Of a DNA stretch of 64,000 bases, positions 35,501-46,544 are shown piece after piece. A program made the translations under genes and the position numbers. Source of the DNA: Mytilus galloprovincialis (Eukaryota; Mollusca; Bivalvia; Mytilida; Mytilidae); NCBI RefSeq assembly GCF_965363235.1, contig NC_134839.1, forward strand, positions 76,533,410 to 76,597,409, read 5' to 3'. The notes beneath the pieces were generated by a model. That model did not search any database and had not been told where the DNA came from. It saw nothing but the letters and a program-made list of their open reading frames with translations. How positions within the stretch are numbered: the first letter of the stretch is position 1; every line of letters starts with the position of its first letter.

Positions 35501-38500
35501 TCAACTTCTAAACATATTACCCACACTGTGATCCATAGATAGAGCTGTCGAAGTGAAGTCTAACCAGACTTAAGAATTTGATGTAATACATTATAATTTC
35601 ATTTTTCTATTGTTAATAACTATTTTCGTGCATTTTTGATAAGCAATTTATATGGCATCGTATTAATTTATATTAAAAGGTTAAACGATGCTTTATGTTT
35701 TATTCCAGTGAGTTGTACGTTGTGTGGTGTTAAGATATGTAGAAGGCAATACAGAGACAGTGATTATATAGAATGTAACACAGGACGAATATTGATAGAA
35801 AATGTTACACAGATAGACACAACAGAGGATGAATGGGCGCTCAAAAGTCTGAGACGTATTTGTACTGGCAAAACTACTAAATGTGATGTACATCAAATAT
35901 GTCAAGATCCAAGGATTCAAAACCTGCGTGTTACATACACGTGTAACGATCGTAAGTGTCATAATTATATACATTATAGATACTGTGATGACATAAGTAT
36001 GCTTTATGACAAATCTACAAAATATGTAAAATAGCAATCTACTTATTGCAGACTTAACTTTACACTGTTTATTTCAAATGATGGGTTTGATTTATACTTA
36101 TAATTAATTTCGCCAAGAGACTTTTTGAATGATACTGCATATATCGAGAAATATGCTCAGTTTCATATGAAAGTAACTATTTTAATCAATGTCTCGCATT
36201 TTGTATTTGTATTCGTTAGACCATCTTTGTTAGTTTTTAACTTAAAAAAAGTCTTTTGATAAAGTGTATAGAGATTAGATAAGAAAAAATAAAGATGGTT
36301 ATTGCAATAAGCCAAATTATGCTAGAGGACATTTGAATCATGTGTAAGCAACATGAAATTTATAATAGTATATAGTTATATAAAAAATGTTTTGACAGTG
36401 CCAAATTCTGAACCAGCAAACACCTGTACAAGTGGCATCAAAGTACTGACCCAAAGTAAAGGCTTCATCTTCAGTCCTAGATACCCAAATATAGTAACTC
36501 TGTCCTGTTCCTGGATGGTCGTTGTTCCAGACAAACATTTCGCTATCCTCAGACTTCATGATTTAGAGAGACCTAGTGTGGACAGAGATAGTGGATTACA
36601 AATCAGAACAACCCGTAACTGCCCCAACAATGACATTCCACCAGGACTGGTGTATGAAATGAAAGGTCACACCAATGTTTACCAGGCATGTGGTGATGTA
36701 GATATCGATCTTGTAACCAATGGTATTTCAGGCTTGAGATTCTGGATATCATATGAAGGTAATACACAAATCAATTAAAAAAAGCAAAAAGTATCAAATA
36801 GAAAAAGCAAAAAGTATCAATTAGAAAAAGCAAAAAGTATATTTTGCCATATAATATTATGTAGGTTGGGTATAAAGGATGAGATTTCAATCATTAATTG
36901 CCATTTATAAATCACTACGGTAAATTTGAATTTCCCTAGTATATACCAGGTTTCTCTCCGTACAAAAATTATTTTAATTTGCCTTGTGGCGAAGGAGTAA
37001 GCCCTAAGTCGGGTTCGTAACTTACAGCATTATTATCATTTGTTTCTCTTAGTCACGTACATTACATATTTTAATTAGATTATCTCTACGTGTAAATATT
37101 TATCATAGCTGGGAGTCTTTCGAGGTTTAAATACATTGTATAATACCGTTACTTTTGACATGACGCATATTCCGAACGACAATATTGTTTTTATTGATAG
37201 ATTTGTTTTTATTTTTTTTTAAATTCAGGACTGAATACACGAAAACGAATTCGTTCAGTGCTGTAAGTTTATATAAATGCTTTTATAAAAATGTTTTTTA
37301 TAGATGCAAAAAATAAGAGTATAAGTAATTGTTCGAAGATTATGTAACTGTAAAAACCCTTTAGATTATATCTTTCAGTAATACCCTTGGCACGGAACAT
37401 CAACGTAGAATATAAAGCAATGTATTCATGTCCTGACGGTACGAGACTGGAGCAGGAATCACAACATGCACTAGTGATGCGACCTGATATACCTCCTATC
37501 CTTATAACAAGAAAGATTAGCTTCATCAATTCAAGTGAGTTATAATGCATTATATATTCATTGTGCTTTTTAATTGTAATTATACTTAGATTTTTTGGGA
37601 TTGAACATTTTTAGAAAAAAAAACACTATATAAGCATTCATTCATATTTCTGCCAAATATGAGTAAATGAGGAAAATTTACAATAGAACAAAGGACAGTA
37701 CAGATAAGAAGACATTAAAAAGATCAGTTATAGAAGCCGGTAAATGGTGACCTCTTTCATTTTATGAAATATTTTCAGTAATTTTTCAACAACTAAGGAG
37801 TCCTGTAGATTTTCACCCGGACATTGAATAAAGTCTATCTTCTATTTTATATTTTCCGATTGTACTAGTCAGATACATGCATATTTTTATAGACAGAACT
37901 TTAAACCAATGGTATCACGTAAAGGACAACAGTATAGCTAGCAGATGTTCAACTCTCACTATTCACATTCAACATACCACAAAAAAAAAAATACACAACA
38001 TTTATGCACAAAAAGACCAGTTTGTTTTTATATTTACTAATTGCAAACGATATCATTATATTTCAGCTGTGCGAACTGATAATGAAACAGCCGTAGAAAC
38101 GATTGAAAGAAAAGAATCAGAACAATTTAACACAGCAGAGAGAATGAGTAAGTATATATGTTTATCTAAAGCAAAATCCAATGATATAAAGAATATATTT
38201 GTACAACTAACATGCAATTTTGTACTCTAAAATTTGATTACATGGCCAATAGAAATAAACACTTTCACCAAGTACCATTGATCCAGCATTCCTAACCGAT
38301 TAGGAGCTTATGTTATTTCGAGCAGTAAAATAGCTACTTGAGTTTAAATGACATAACAAAATGGAATAAGCCAGCCATCTAATGGGTGTTGTTAATTGTA
38401 AACAAAAGATAATATTTCCCTAATATTAACCACCATTGCAATGCGTCTCCAAAAAAAACAGGATCCTGGTTCATAGTGAATTTGTTTTATTAGATTTGAT

Positions 38501-41120
38501 TATAAATGCTACCAAATGAGATTTTAGTATCCAAAACCTGAGCACTTGTGTTTATTGTTGTGTGGAGACAGTAGTTTTCAACACTTTTGAAGAAAATATA
38601 ACAAATTCAAAATAAAAAAGTCTATAAAAAAAGGCCCCGATTAATTGTATGTATTTTAATTTGATGTAACATTAACAAACAAGTCAATAAATACCATATC
38701 TGTTTTTCAGTATTTTACGTTGCCATAGCCATTGCATTCCTGAGTGTCCAAGCTCTTATAATTGTGGTCGTTGTTTGTATAAGGTAAGAACTTCTAATAA
38801 GGCCATTGACAAGTCAGCATGCTAATAGAATTATTAAAATATGGTGTAGTTGCCAAAGCTAACAACACTTCACCAGTGACCAAATGATGCACATGTAAGC
38901 GAAGTTCCAGCTTTCATACATGTATGTGTGTGTTTGTGAAACGCAAAATTATTCATATATTCTGAAAATAAAAGCTAACAGATATTATGAAAATATGAGT
39001 AGAAAAAGGATACTATTTTGTTCCCAGAATCAATTCATTGTATCATTTTGCAACGGTACTTTATATTAAATGTCGCTCTTTCAGAAACTATTTAAATGTT
39101 TATGTATTTTTGCCGCAATTTAGAAAAAAGCCGACGAATAAAGGCAACAGTAGTATACCGCTGTTCGAAATTCATAAATCGATTGAGAAAAAACAAATCC
39201 TCGTTACAAACTAAATACATTTTATATTATAGCATTGCAAACTTTTTTTCTAGAGATTGGTAATATAAAAAAACACACAAACTCAATATAGGTCCGAAGA
39301 TCTTTTATATGTGCATGACGACGTGTGTGAGTCAGCGGACAAATTTACACGATAATAACCTATTACTTTGTGTAATTTATATAATTCAAATACCGACTGT
39401 CATTTAAGTGAGAGCTTAGATAGATATAAAGCCAGGTTAAATCCACCATTTTCTACATAAGGAATGGCTGAACCAAGTGAGGAATATGACAGTTGTTATA
39501 TCAGTATTACAAACCTAACCTTGAATTCCATCCTATTTTTGGGAAATGTTTAGAAAGTCTATTTGGGACGTCACTTTGTGTGTTTATCGATTTGGCTAAC
39601 TCGGCTGTGTATTTTTATATGTGCTGGTTTAGGTTCTTTTATGTATCCGTTTCTATTCTGTAGTTAGTCACCACTTCGGTTTTATCATGTATATTTATTA
39701 TATAGTCATTTTATAAAAATTCACTGTTTGCAAAAGTATGAATTATTCTAAATAATTAGGATGTTCTTATCCCAGGCAGAAAACCCTAGCCGTACTAGGC
39801 ACAACTTTTTGGAACTTTTGCTCAATGCTCTTCAACTTTGTACTTGTTTTGGCTTTCGAACTTTTTTCATCTGAGCGTCACTTGTTAGTCTTGTGTGTAG
39901 GAAACGTTCGTCTGGCGTATTATTAATTTTAAACCTGGTACCTTTTATTAGCTATACTTATTCGTGTGCTTCTCTGTCCTTGTATGTCATGTAATGGTGT
40001 CATTTTAATGTTATATTTAACATTGCCATAAAATCGGGAGGTTTGGCATGCCACAAAACCAGGTTCCAGCCACCATTTTTTTCTTAAAATTCCAGTACCA
40101 AGTCAGTACAATGATTATCGATATATTATAGTTCGTCTCTGTGTGTGTTACATTTTAATGTTGTGTTTCTGTTGTGTCGTAGTTCTCTTCTTATAATTGA
40201 TGCGTTTCCCTCAGTTTTAGTTTGTAACCCGGATTTTTTTTTCTCAATCGATTTATGAATTTAGAACAGCTGTATACTACTATTGCCTTTAGTAATCCAT
40301 TTGTTTGATGTGTTTGAGCTTTTGATTTTGACATTTGATGACAGACTTTCCATATTGAATTTTCTAAGATTTTGGTATTTTTGTTATTTCACTTTTGAGG
40401 TATACCAACGGTATACAAATATGTTTAAGTCATACTCATAACAAAAATTGTAGCACGCAAACCTGCAAATACAATACTTATATCTCCTAACTGAATATAA
40501 AATTTAATTTTATGTTTTTCAGACGACAAAGACATCTTAAAGCAAACGGACCAATCATCGACCATTCTTCCATACCGTCAACATTCCCATCACCCTTCAA
40601 CCGTCCTCTCCCACCAGTTCAGCCACAACATCAACAACTTTCAAATTCTCCTTCTTTAATGGACGGATACGGTATTGTTGCAGACGAAATTGATGAAAGT
40701 TGTTATGAACAGAGTTTTGAGTCGTCTGCTTATGCAGAAGTGGACGACACTCTACCATATAGGTCAAATATAAATGCATATAGTATGGATAAACCCAAAC
40801 TTCATGATACAGTGGAGAATGTTTATTCTGAACTAAAAGACAATGAACGAGGTGGTTATTGTGAAATAGCTGACACTGTATGGCATAATGGCCCATTACC
40901 TCGAAATGATCAGGCAAAATTAATCAAGCCTGATACTAAAATACGCCGAAGTCAGTGTTCAAATTACAGTGGCAAATCAAGGAAATCTTCATTTGATGGA
41001 CCTTTCTCACATTTTGATGAACACAGAAAATCCCACATGACATGCAGTGAACAATCCGATTCAGAGGACAGTTTGTTTGGTAACGAACAATATGATTATA
41101 TTGAATCAGTACATGTGTGA
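23483..41120 (+). CDS. Single-pass receptor: signal peptide, SUEL-lectin-like, CUB, TM, ITAM-like tail (7 exons)
   Basis: The exons are 23483-23543, 35709-35951, 36399-36758, 37379-37534, 38067-38147, 38711-38783 and 40523-41120. All junctions are gt/ag, and the sum is 1572 nt, exactly 524 codons (523 residues). Residues 1-21 form a signal peptide. Residues 22-101 have eight cysteines and end CTGKTTKCDV...DPR...LRVTYTC, like an SUEL/rhamnose-binding lectin domain. Residues 103-221 match CUB (GFIFSPRYPN, CSWMV, RFWISYEG). Residues 222-301 are a stalk. The TM helix is about 302-323. The tail 325-523 has nine or more tyrosines, a Pro-rich RPLPPVQP and YSEL-x7-YCEI (residues 426-440), which fits the ITAM pattern. 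NVT and NET are glycosylation sites. The product should be a type I plasma-membrane receptor that could bind glycans or proteins and signal through SH2 proteins. The domain calls are motif-based and the ligand is unknown. An extra exon within the 12-kb first intron is possible but not needed for frame. Confidence 0.8.
24169..24256. repeat. Perfect 34-bp inverted repeat, 20-bp loop
   Basis: The arms 24169-24202 ('aatagaatctactacttata...') and 24223-24256 are exactly complementary, separated by 20 bases. The transcript would form a long hairpin. Confidence 0.93.
26150..26225 (+). repeat. R4 repeat fragment
   Basis: 'tttgtctcattggcaattacaccacatctcc' matches the R4 end seen at 31270-31325. Confidence 0.6.
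27000..27245 (+). repeat. R4-type repeat, longer copy
   Basis: It carries 'tgtcctaagaccggtgcatg', 'ttcagcggttgttgttg', 'catatttgtttgtacgtttt' and 'gctcgtcgttgaaggccg'. Related blocks lie near 4560-4640 and 33010-33115. The plus frame 26754-27131 runs into it and is not a gene. Confidence 0.6.
28452..28735. repeat. Minisatellite with a roughly 63-bp compound period
   Basis: 'gtccaatactgtgcggacaa' alternates with 'gtccaatactgagcggaacc', each followed by 'accacgca', about nine half-units in all. The open frames in both strands here (28452-28766) are period artefacts. Confidence 0.9.
28925..29010. repeat. 32-bp tandem repeat, about 2.6 copies
   Basis: 'ctccaaatattctccaactg' followed by 'acctaaataat' repeats at 28930, 28962 and 28994. 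Confidence 0.85.
31200..31330 (+). repeat. R4 repeat copy
   Basis: 'tgtcatttggtctcttgtga' and 'gagttgtctcattggcaatt' are followed by 'ataccacatcttc', the commonest R4 end. Confidence 0.7.
31930..32300 (+). repeat. Dispersed repeat ('gatgcgcatttcgac' family)
   Basis: It contains 'ccagatgcgcatttcgacaa', 'gtctcttcggtgatgctcgt', 'agagctataatcc', 'gccagtaccgaagtactggc' and 'ccaccagcagaggcatcga'. I recognise it as an abundant mussel-type repeat. A diverged relative lies at 41455-41570. Confidence 0.65.
33005..33120 (+). repeat. R4-related repeat fragment
   Basis: 'tgctcatcgttgagggccat' and 'ttggcaatcataccacgtct' match blocks of the longer copy at 27000-27245. Confidence 0.55.
34755..34773 (+). 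other. Poly-G run
   Basis: 'gggaaagggggggggggtgg' in AT-rich intron sequence. It produces the C-rich minus frame 34608-34889, which is not a gene. Confidence 0.6.
35709..35951 (+). CDS. Receptor exon 2: SUEL/Gal-lectin-like domain
   Basis: The acceptor is tattccag and the donor C|gtaagt; it is a symmetrical 1-1 phase exon. It encodes SCTLCGVKICRRQ...YIECNTGRILIENVT...CTGKTTKCDVHQIC...LRVTYTC, with eight cysteines. The CxG...C...DP...L.V.Y.C end is the SUEL lectin signature. A full sugar-binding motif cannot be confirmed by eye. Confidence 0.72.
36399..36758 (+). CDS. Receptor exon 3: CUB domain
   Basis: The acceptor is ttttgacag and the donor GAAG|gtaata; the exon is 1-1 phase. It encodes CTSGIKVL...GFIFSPRYPN...LSCSWMVVVPDKHFAILRLHDLE...RFWISYEG, the CUB beta-sandwich pattern. 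Four cysteines are present. Confidence 0.78.
36777..36840 (+). repeat. 23-bp tandem repeat, 2.7 copies
   Basis: 'aaaaagcaaaaagtatcaa' plus 'atag' or 'ttag' repeats directly after the CUB exon donor. Confidence 0.88.
37379..37534 (+). CDS. Receptor exon 4: membrane-proximal region
   Basis: The acceptor is atctttcag and the donor TCAA|gtgagt; the exon is 1-1 phase. It encodes 51 residues including YKAMYSCPDGTRLEQ. No domain is recognised. Confidence 0.65.
38067..38147 (+). CDS. Receptor exon 5: stalk
   Basis: The acceptor is tatttcag and the donor ATGA|gtaagt; the exon is 1-1 phase. It encodes VRTDNETAVETIERKESEQF..., hydrophilic, with an NET sequon. Confidence 0.65.
38711..38783 (+). CDS. 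Receptor exon 6: transmembrane helix
   Basis: The acceptor is tgtttttcag and the donor AAG|gtaaga. It encodes IFYVAIAIAFLSVQALIIVV and on to VVCIR, one uninterrupted hydrophobic helix with a positive stop-transfer junction completed by the next exon's RRQRH. Confidence 0.78.
39130..39215 (+). repeat. Dispersed repeat carrying the empty site of the 44607 MITE
   Basis: 'aaggcaacagtagtataccg' continues into 'ctgttcgaaattcataaatcg'. The same repeat at 44590-45010 is interrupted after 'caacagtaatata'. Confidence 0.8.
39780..40400 (+). repeat. Composite dispersed repeat (R1 plus R3) in receptor intron 6
   Basis: The ordered blocks match 1905-2660, including 'gcgtcacttgttagtctt', 'ggtttggcatgccacaaaac', 'gatgcgtttccctcagtttt' and 'gtttgatgtgtttgagcttt'. 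Confidence 0.7.
40523..41120 (+). CDS. Receptor exon 7: tyrosine-rich cytoplasmic tail
   Basis: The acceptor is gtttttcag; the A at 40523 completes Arg. The 199-codon frame to TGA at 41118 has no hydrophobic run. Visible motifs are RPLPPVQP, YGIV, SAYAEV (ITIM-type S-x-Y-x-x-V), YSEL and YCEI seven residues apart (40824-40868), and a terminal YDYIESV. Tyrosines sit in acidic contexts typical of Src/Syk-family substrates. Confidence 0.78.
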
Positions 41121-41127
41121 TACTATT

Positions 41128-41133
41128 AATAAA
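41128..41133 (+). promoter_or_regulatory. Poly(A) signal AATAAA of the receptor gene
   Basis: A canonical hexamer lies eight bases after the stop codon. A second 'aataaa' lies near 41292. Confidence 0.45.
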
Positions 41134-41877
41134 ACTTGTGATATCTCCGAATAGTTATATGGTGGAGTTTTTAGTCTTCATTTTAGCAAATTCTATCAAT
41201 ACCGATTCTCAAAAGCAATTTTAACCTCCATAAATCCGAATTAAATACAAAAAAAAATGTATAACTGCATCCTCTGCTTCAATTAGGACCTAATAAAAAC
41301 ATTTCAAGTATATGTGGACGAGATCATTTCTCATTCACTATGTATAACAAAATCAAATCAAATATAAAGTATCTCTCCTAGTGGTCAATACAATTCTCTG
41401 TAAATCATCTAAATCTTATGTGTCCGAGGCGATTTCTGAATATACCTAACATACAATGCAAAATATTTGAAATCAAAGGATGTATAATTACTTAGGATCG
41501 TAAAGCGCTAGGACACAAAGAGAATAGCCAAATCCATCCAAGATCAAAGTTGCCAGAGTGAGAATGATTTACAAGAGTAAAATTTGGTTGGCAATGTCGA
41601 CCAGAATACTGAAGTCCAAAGAAAATGAATCATCCCGTTATATAAGAATGTTGTCTAGGTACACATGAATCTGTCAAACTGTATTTTTGAAAGATCAAAC
41701 AATTTAGTTAGATTTATTCGCATTGTGCTGCTTGTCCCTATTGGATTGCTTGAAACACGAAGAAAATCATTATAACCAAAACGAACATAACGAATTATCA
41801 AAAAAAAAGTAAAGGATCTCACCAATTCTAAGCATATCCAGTGTATGCATTTATTGAATGTTTTACTATAAAAATAT

Positions 41878-44592
41878 AAACTTGAGCTAGCAAGAAAGTG
41901 TATGTCAGCTGCCGAATATCGGTGACAATATATAAAGCAACTTCATGCACAAAACACGGTCTTGCTGGTTGAAATTAAAAAGAAAATTGTGTAAAAAATA
42001 TTGAAAAAGATAAATGAGGACACTACAAGATATATTGTATTCATTCTTTTAACTGTAAATAAGCGAATTTGAATTGATATCAAGTTCGTTAAATACTGCA
42101 TGATTTATGTTACATATGACTATGAAATCCAATAGACAATTAAAAGGACGAGTCTTTGTAAAAACAAAAGGTACAAATTGTGAAGTATGTTTGATATTTA
42201 TTGAGTTCGTTTTTACTTTTTAAACGGTAATTGTTTTAATAAGTAGTGGTGTAATTGTTTAGAAAGTAGGACCTACTGTTCTTTATTTGTAAACTTGTGT
42301 GCTTTTTTTTATATATAATAGGGGCATTAAACATGTTTCCTGCATATTTCTGCATCATATTTGTAGAATACACCACAAAGTTTTTGTTGAAATTTAGTAA
42401 AGATATGTTCAGTAGTATTGTTACTTATGTGTACATGGGGTACATATTCTAATGGGCAATACACTATAAGCAAAACGAATAAGTGTAAAGCTCTGACTTC
42501 TAAGCATGTCCTCGTAAGTAGGCAATTGCATTGAATTTGATAGATATTGAAGTGTTTTCATTCGAATCGTCCAGTATTTGCATTTATTAAATGTTTCGAG
42601 TCTAAAGTAAATGTCCTGCAAACTAGAGTGCTTTCTATTGTAAACATGGTGTTAATATAGGTTTTAAAAGGTCAAAAGACGGAATTAACGTTTGTATAAC
42701 AAAATAAAACATTGAAATACTTTATTTGGCATTAGGTACTTGAACATGCATATTTTGAAACTAGAATCAGAATTCTTTTTTTTTATAAAATGCGTTATAA
42801 TAACAAAATGTCTGTTTAACACATAACATATACAGTTTTACGTTTCACTGATCGGTAGCATATATTGAGAAATCAGATGATGTGAAAGAAATACTCCGGA
42901 TAAAGAAACCTCGACACAACATCAAATCATACTACTTTTGTAAAAGATTGTTATTTTAACGATATTAGAACATATGAATAGTATTTCAGGCATGGAGAGC
43001 TGAAAGTCGGAGGTATGATGTTTCGCGACAAATTTACAATGACTGTATTCTGTTCATTTATGTCAATCTGGTGAATGGTTTCAACGGGAAAGTATGTTAT
43101 GGTTATTTAATATGCGTAAATGCAATTATCGTGATAATAATAATGAATAACAAAACTATAAAAGTGTGTTATAAGCAACCATTTATGCCCTTTGTTTAAT
43201 CCCGTGTTAGTCAGTTAGTGCGTTCTGTGTCTATTTTTTTATTGTTTTATAACGTGTCTCATTATCTACTGAACTCTATTAATATCCTAGCATCATCATT
43301 ATGTCAACGATACTAATATTGATATGTGACAAATGGACAATACATTCACACTGTAACTTCCAATCAGACTGATCTATTTCCAAACAACCCCCCAAAAATA
43401 CAAACTTTCAACTCAGATGCTCCTCACATTCACCAAAAAGTTTCATTGTAACTTAAAAAATATTACTTCACTAGTGGCTACACTGAATTCGATTGTAAAA
43501 AATGGCAGATGAAACCATGGGACTATCCAAAACAAAGAGAACCTAACAACGCCATGACAAACAAGAGTCTATCAGAGAGACAGTAAACCGGATTGTCCTG
43601 CAGACGTCAACACCTCAACAGTTGGGCAAGTATAGACACAACATATAAGCTTAAAACAGCTTTGAATTTGAATTGTGATTGAATATTTGCATGGATTTGT
43701 GACACAAAATAAATGTGGTCAAAGAACTATGAAATTTGGAATTGAACATTTACCTATTATGGTCCTATATCCAAAATATAAGTACATTGCTAAATTTTAG
43801 ATTTTACGTTTCCGAGTTATGGTACACAATTTTTCAATCTTTCAAGAACCGTAACTCATTTTTTTTATCTTTCAAGAATCATAACTCCTGATTGGTAAAA
43901 GTGAAAATCGTGAATATCAAATCTAACATCCATTTGTTCGTCAGTTACAACATATTAAAATTTAATAAGCATTGGTTGAACGGTTCCTGAGTAAATGCAC
44001 AGACACGACTGAAAACACCATTTTTTCAATATTTCAAGAACCATAAATCTTGAACGATAAAAGTGAAAATCGGCATTATCCTACTTGACCTCCATTTTTT
44101 CATCAATTACAACATTTAGATTTGAAAAGCTTTGGTTGAACGGTTTATGAGTAAATGCACGGACAAAATTTGAAATGATTAAAGATGAACCACATTGTGT
44201 TGTCAGTAACAACATATTAAAATTTTAAAAGCTTTGGTTGGACGGTTCAAGAGTAAATGCAGGGACATCATTTGGCTGCAGCCCGGCCGCCTGCCCTACT
44301 GACCGACCGTCCGCCGTACATCCCGAAATCATTAACCGAAAATCCGGTTAAAAATTAAAGACAACTGCTGACATCACTTTGATAATTCAATCCTTATGCG
44401 AGTTCGCATCAACGACAAAATCTACAAAAACAAAAACACTCACAATCCTGATCTTTCAACACTTTTCTGTAGACAGAATGAAAGAAAAAACAGTTACCAG
44501 GAACTGAAACAGCAACACCCTATGGTTGTAATGTAATAAAATTGATGGTATAAATACTGTTGTCCATCTTGCAGCTCATTTAATGAATAAAG
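41878..44592. repeat. Segmental duplication unit A (no C1q gene)
   Basis: Its sequence follows the same order as B (49180-49499 and 52280-55530) and C (61710-63310): 'gtgtatgtcagctgccgaat', 'cacaaaacacggtcttgc', 'acgagtctttgtaaa', 'gtttagaaagtagg', 'aaatttagtaaagatatgtt', 'ttacaatgactgtatt' and 'gtagacagaatg'. It starts about 750 bases after the receptor gene. It lacks the C1q part, and its middle carries a separate repeat (43790-44350). Confidence 0.7.
43790..44350 (+). repeat. Imperfect tandem repeat, roughly 130-190 bp units
   Basis: Three or so units contain 'tttcaagaaccgtaactcat', 'gtgaaaatcg', 'cagttacaacatattaaaat', 'aagctttggttgaacggtt' and 'gagtaaatgcac', ending in a GC-rich tail 'ccggccgcctgccc' and 'accgaccgtccgcc'. 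This insertion is absent from the matching part of unit B. Confidence 0.7.
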
Positions 44593-44606
44593 GCAACAGT
44601 AATATA

Positions 44607-44953
44607 GGGGTAAATTCAGTAAAAAATCTCCCCTTTTGCATTAATAAAAACATAGGGTCATGCGGCATTTTTGGGCATTCACATGGCCTTGTTTACAAAC
44701 AATGTAGATTTGCACTGAATTCCTATACTGACCCCCATTACTTTTTAACCCTGTAGTAAAAAAATTTAATTAGTACATTCAGCATTTATTTTTTATTTTT
44801 TTTCAACTCTAGTTTTGATTCATCTGCCAAAAAATATTTATTACAAACATCATCTACTAATCAGAAGAGCATATGACTTCAGTGTTATACAGAAAGCTCT
44901 CCCCCTAAATGGGCGGTCCCTGATGACGTATATTTATTTACTGAATTTACCCC
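44607..44953. mobile_element. 347-bp MITE with 17-bp perfect TIRs and TATA target duplication
   Basis: The left end 'ggggtaaattcagtaaa' is exactly inverted at the right end ('tttactgaatttacccc'). TATA lies on both sides (44603-44606, 44954-44957). The host repeat exists uninterrupted at 39140-39180, with 'agtataccgctg' at the junction, so the ends are well defined. There is no coding capacity. The TSD could be TA or TATA. The superfamily is uncertain. Confidence 0.85.
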
Positions 44954-45846
44954 TATACCGCTGTTCGTAAATTCATAAATTGATGGAGAAAAAAAACAAA
45001 TCCGGGTTACCGACTAAAACTGCGGGAAACACATTACATATAAGATAAGAACTAGACCTAGACCCAACCATACATTTTTGTAGTCAGCGTCATTATAAAT
45101 TAAATATATGCTGGCCATTATATAATTGAATAACATTTTCATTGAGAGGTTTGACTAGCTTTAAAACCAGGTTCCTCCCACTATTTTCTACATACGTTTG
45201 ATGTGTTTGCTTCGCATCACGGTGTGGAGCTATTAGTTTCACTCGACAAACACGCCATCTTGAATTAATTACTTATCACATGATAGATTCTGGTCGGTTG
45301 CATTATGATGCGGCTAAGATATAACAACAGCTTTTGGCTTAAATGAGATAAAGATTTACAGACTTTTCTCGTCTAGGATAAGACAGCAAATGCCGCAAAT
45401 TAACTATGTGTATTTCAGTTCCAATCAACTGTCATTAATTCCTGTTCGTTTTGTTATACATATATTTGACAAATACATTCAATATTGAAATATCAATGAT
45501 TAGCACCTGTTTATTTGCTTTGTTACTATGCAATTTGTACGATTTGGTTTGCTAAACAATGTTCCTATTCAATATTTACAAAAATGCATTGTCTGTATTT
45601 TATAACTTCTGAAAATTTAGGTACACCTTCAGAGAACAAAACACAACAATATGCTGCATGTGCTCTTGACAGGTAAGCAGATCCACGGATCTAAGAATAT
45701 AGTCAATAACTATGATCGACAATGCGTTTAATCGTATTGAAGAAGTTGTTTGAGATTGGAAGGTTGTTGATCAAAATAAAGAGATACCGACTTGTTGTTT
45801 AATGATTGTCATTGTTTGAATTGGTTTTGTAATTGTTTCTCGATTG

Positions 45847-46014
45847 TTATTCATATTAGACCGTTGGTTTTTCTGTTTGAATTTTTTTTTTGCACGTCAT
45901 GTCCATACATGACTAGTGCAAAAAAAAAAAATCAAACAGAAAAACCAACAGTCCATACATGACTAGTGCAAAAAAAAAATCAAACAGAAAAACCAACGGT
46001 CTAATATGAATAAC
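45847..46014. repeat. Inverted repeat with an internal 50-bp direct duplication
   Basis: The arms 45847-45893 and 45968-46014 are inverse ('ttcatattagaccgttggtt...'). Between them 'gtccatacatgactagtgca' plus an A-run and 'tcaaacagaaaaaccaac' occurs twice (45901-45950, and again from 45951). The minus frame 45913-46119 derives from it. Confidence 0.88.
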
Positions 46015-46544
46015 AAGCGAGGAACTGGGCCCTTTATAGCTTTCTGTTCGGAGAGAGCCAAACTGTTTACTACCTTTTACACATTGTGATTTGTAGATGT
46101 AGAATGGTTTCATTGACACTCATACCACAACTTCTTAATTTTATATATGACCAATCGGTTTGCATCTTCAAAGACCCATATGTTGCTAAGCACTTGTAAT
46201 TCCTCCATGAAGAGTATTTTATTGTTCCCAAAATCTCAATTCGACTTTTTACAGTTTTAAACAGTTTGTTACCCCGATTTTGTTTTTTGTCCATGGATTT
46301 ATGAGTTTGAACATCGGTATACTACTGTTGCCTTTATTTACCTCATCAAGAACAATCTAATATAAGCATTTGAAAGCCAGAGATGTATGAATAGTTTAAA
46401 ACGATAGGAGTATTCTTTTTCATTATCTAAGGTTGATATTTCCAGAAAGAGTGGGAACCTGATTTTTTTTTCATTATTATCCTTTTTAAAGTATCATTTT
46501 TTTAAGATTGTTATAGATCATGTTAGTAAAAAGTAAAAGAACAA

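Larger units (their letters stand above)
23544..35708 (+). other. Receptor intron 1 (12.2 kb)
   Basis: It runs from gtaagt to tattccag. It holds a perfect 34-bp hairpin, two minisatellite-like arrays, several R4 repeats and a mussel-type dispersed repeat at 31930-32300. The plus frame 24966-25517 (183 codons) has no recognised domain and contains the inverted pair 'gtttccatggtaacggtag' / 'gtttccatggaaacgatgg', so I do not call it a gene. No extra exon is needed to keep frame. Confidence 0.55.
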
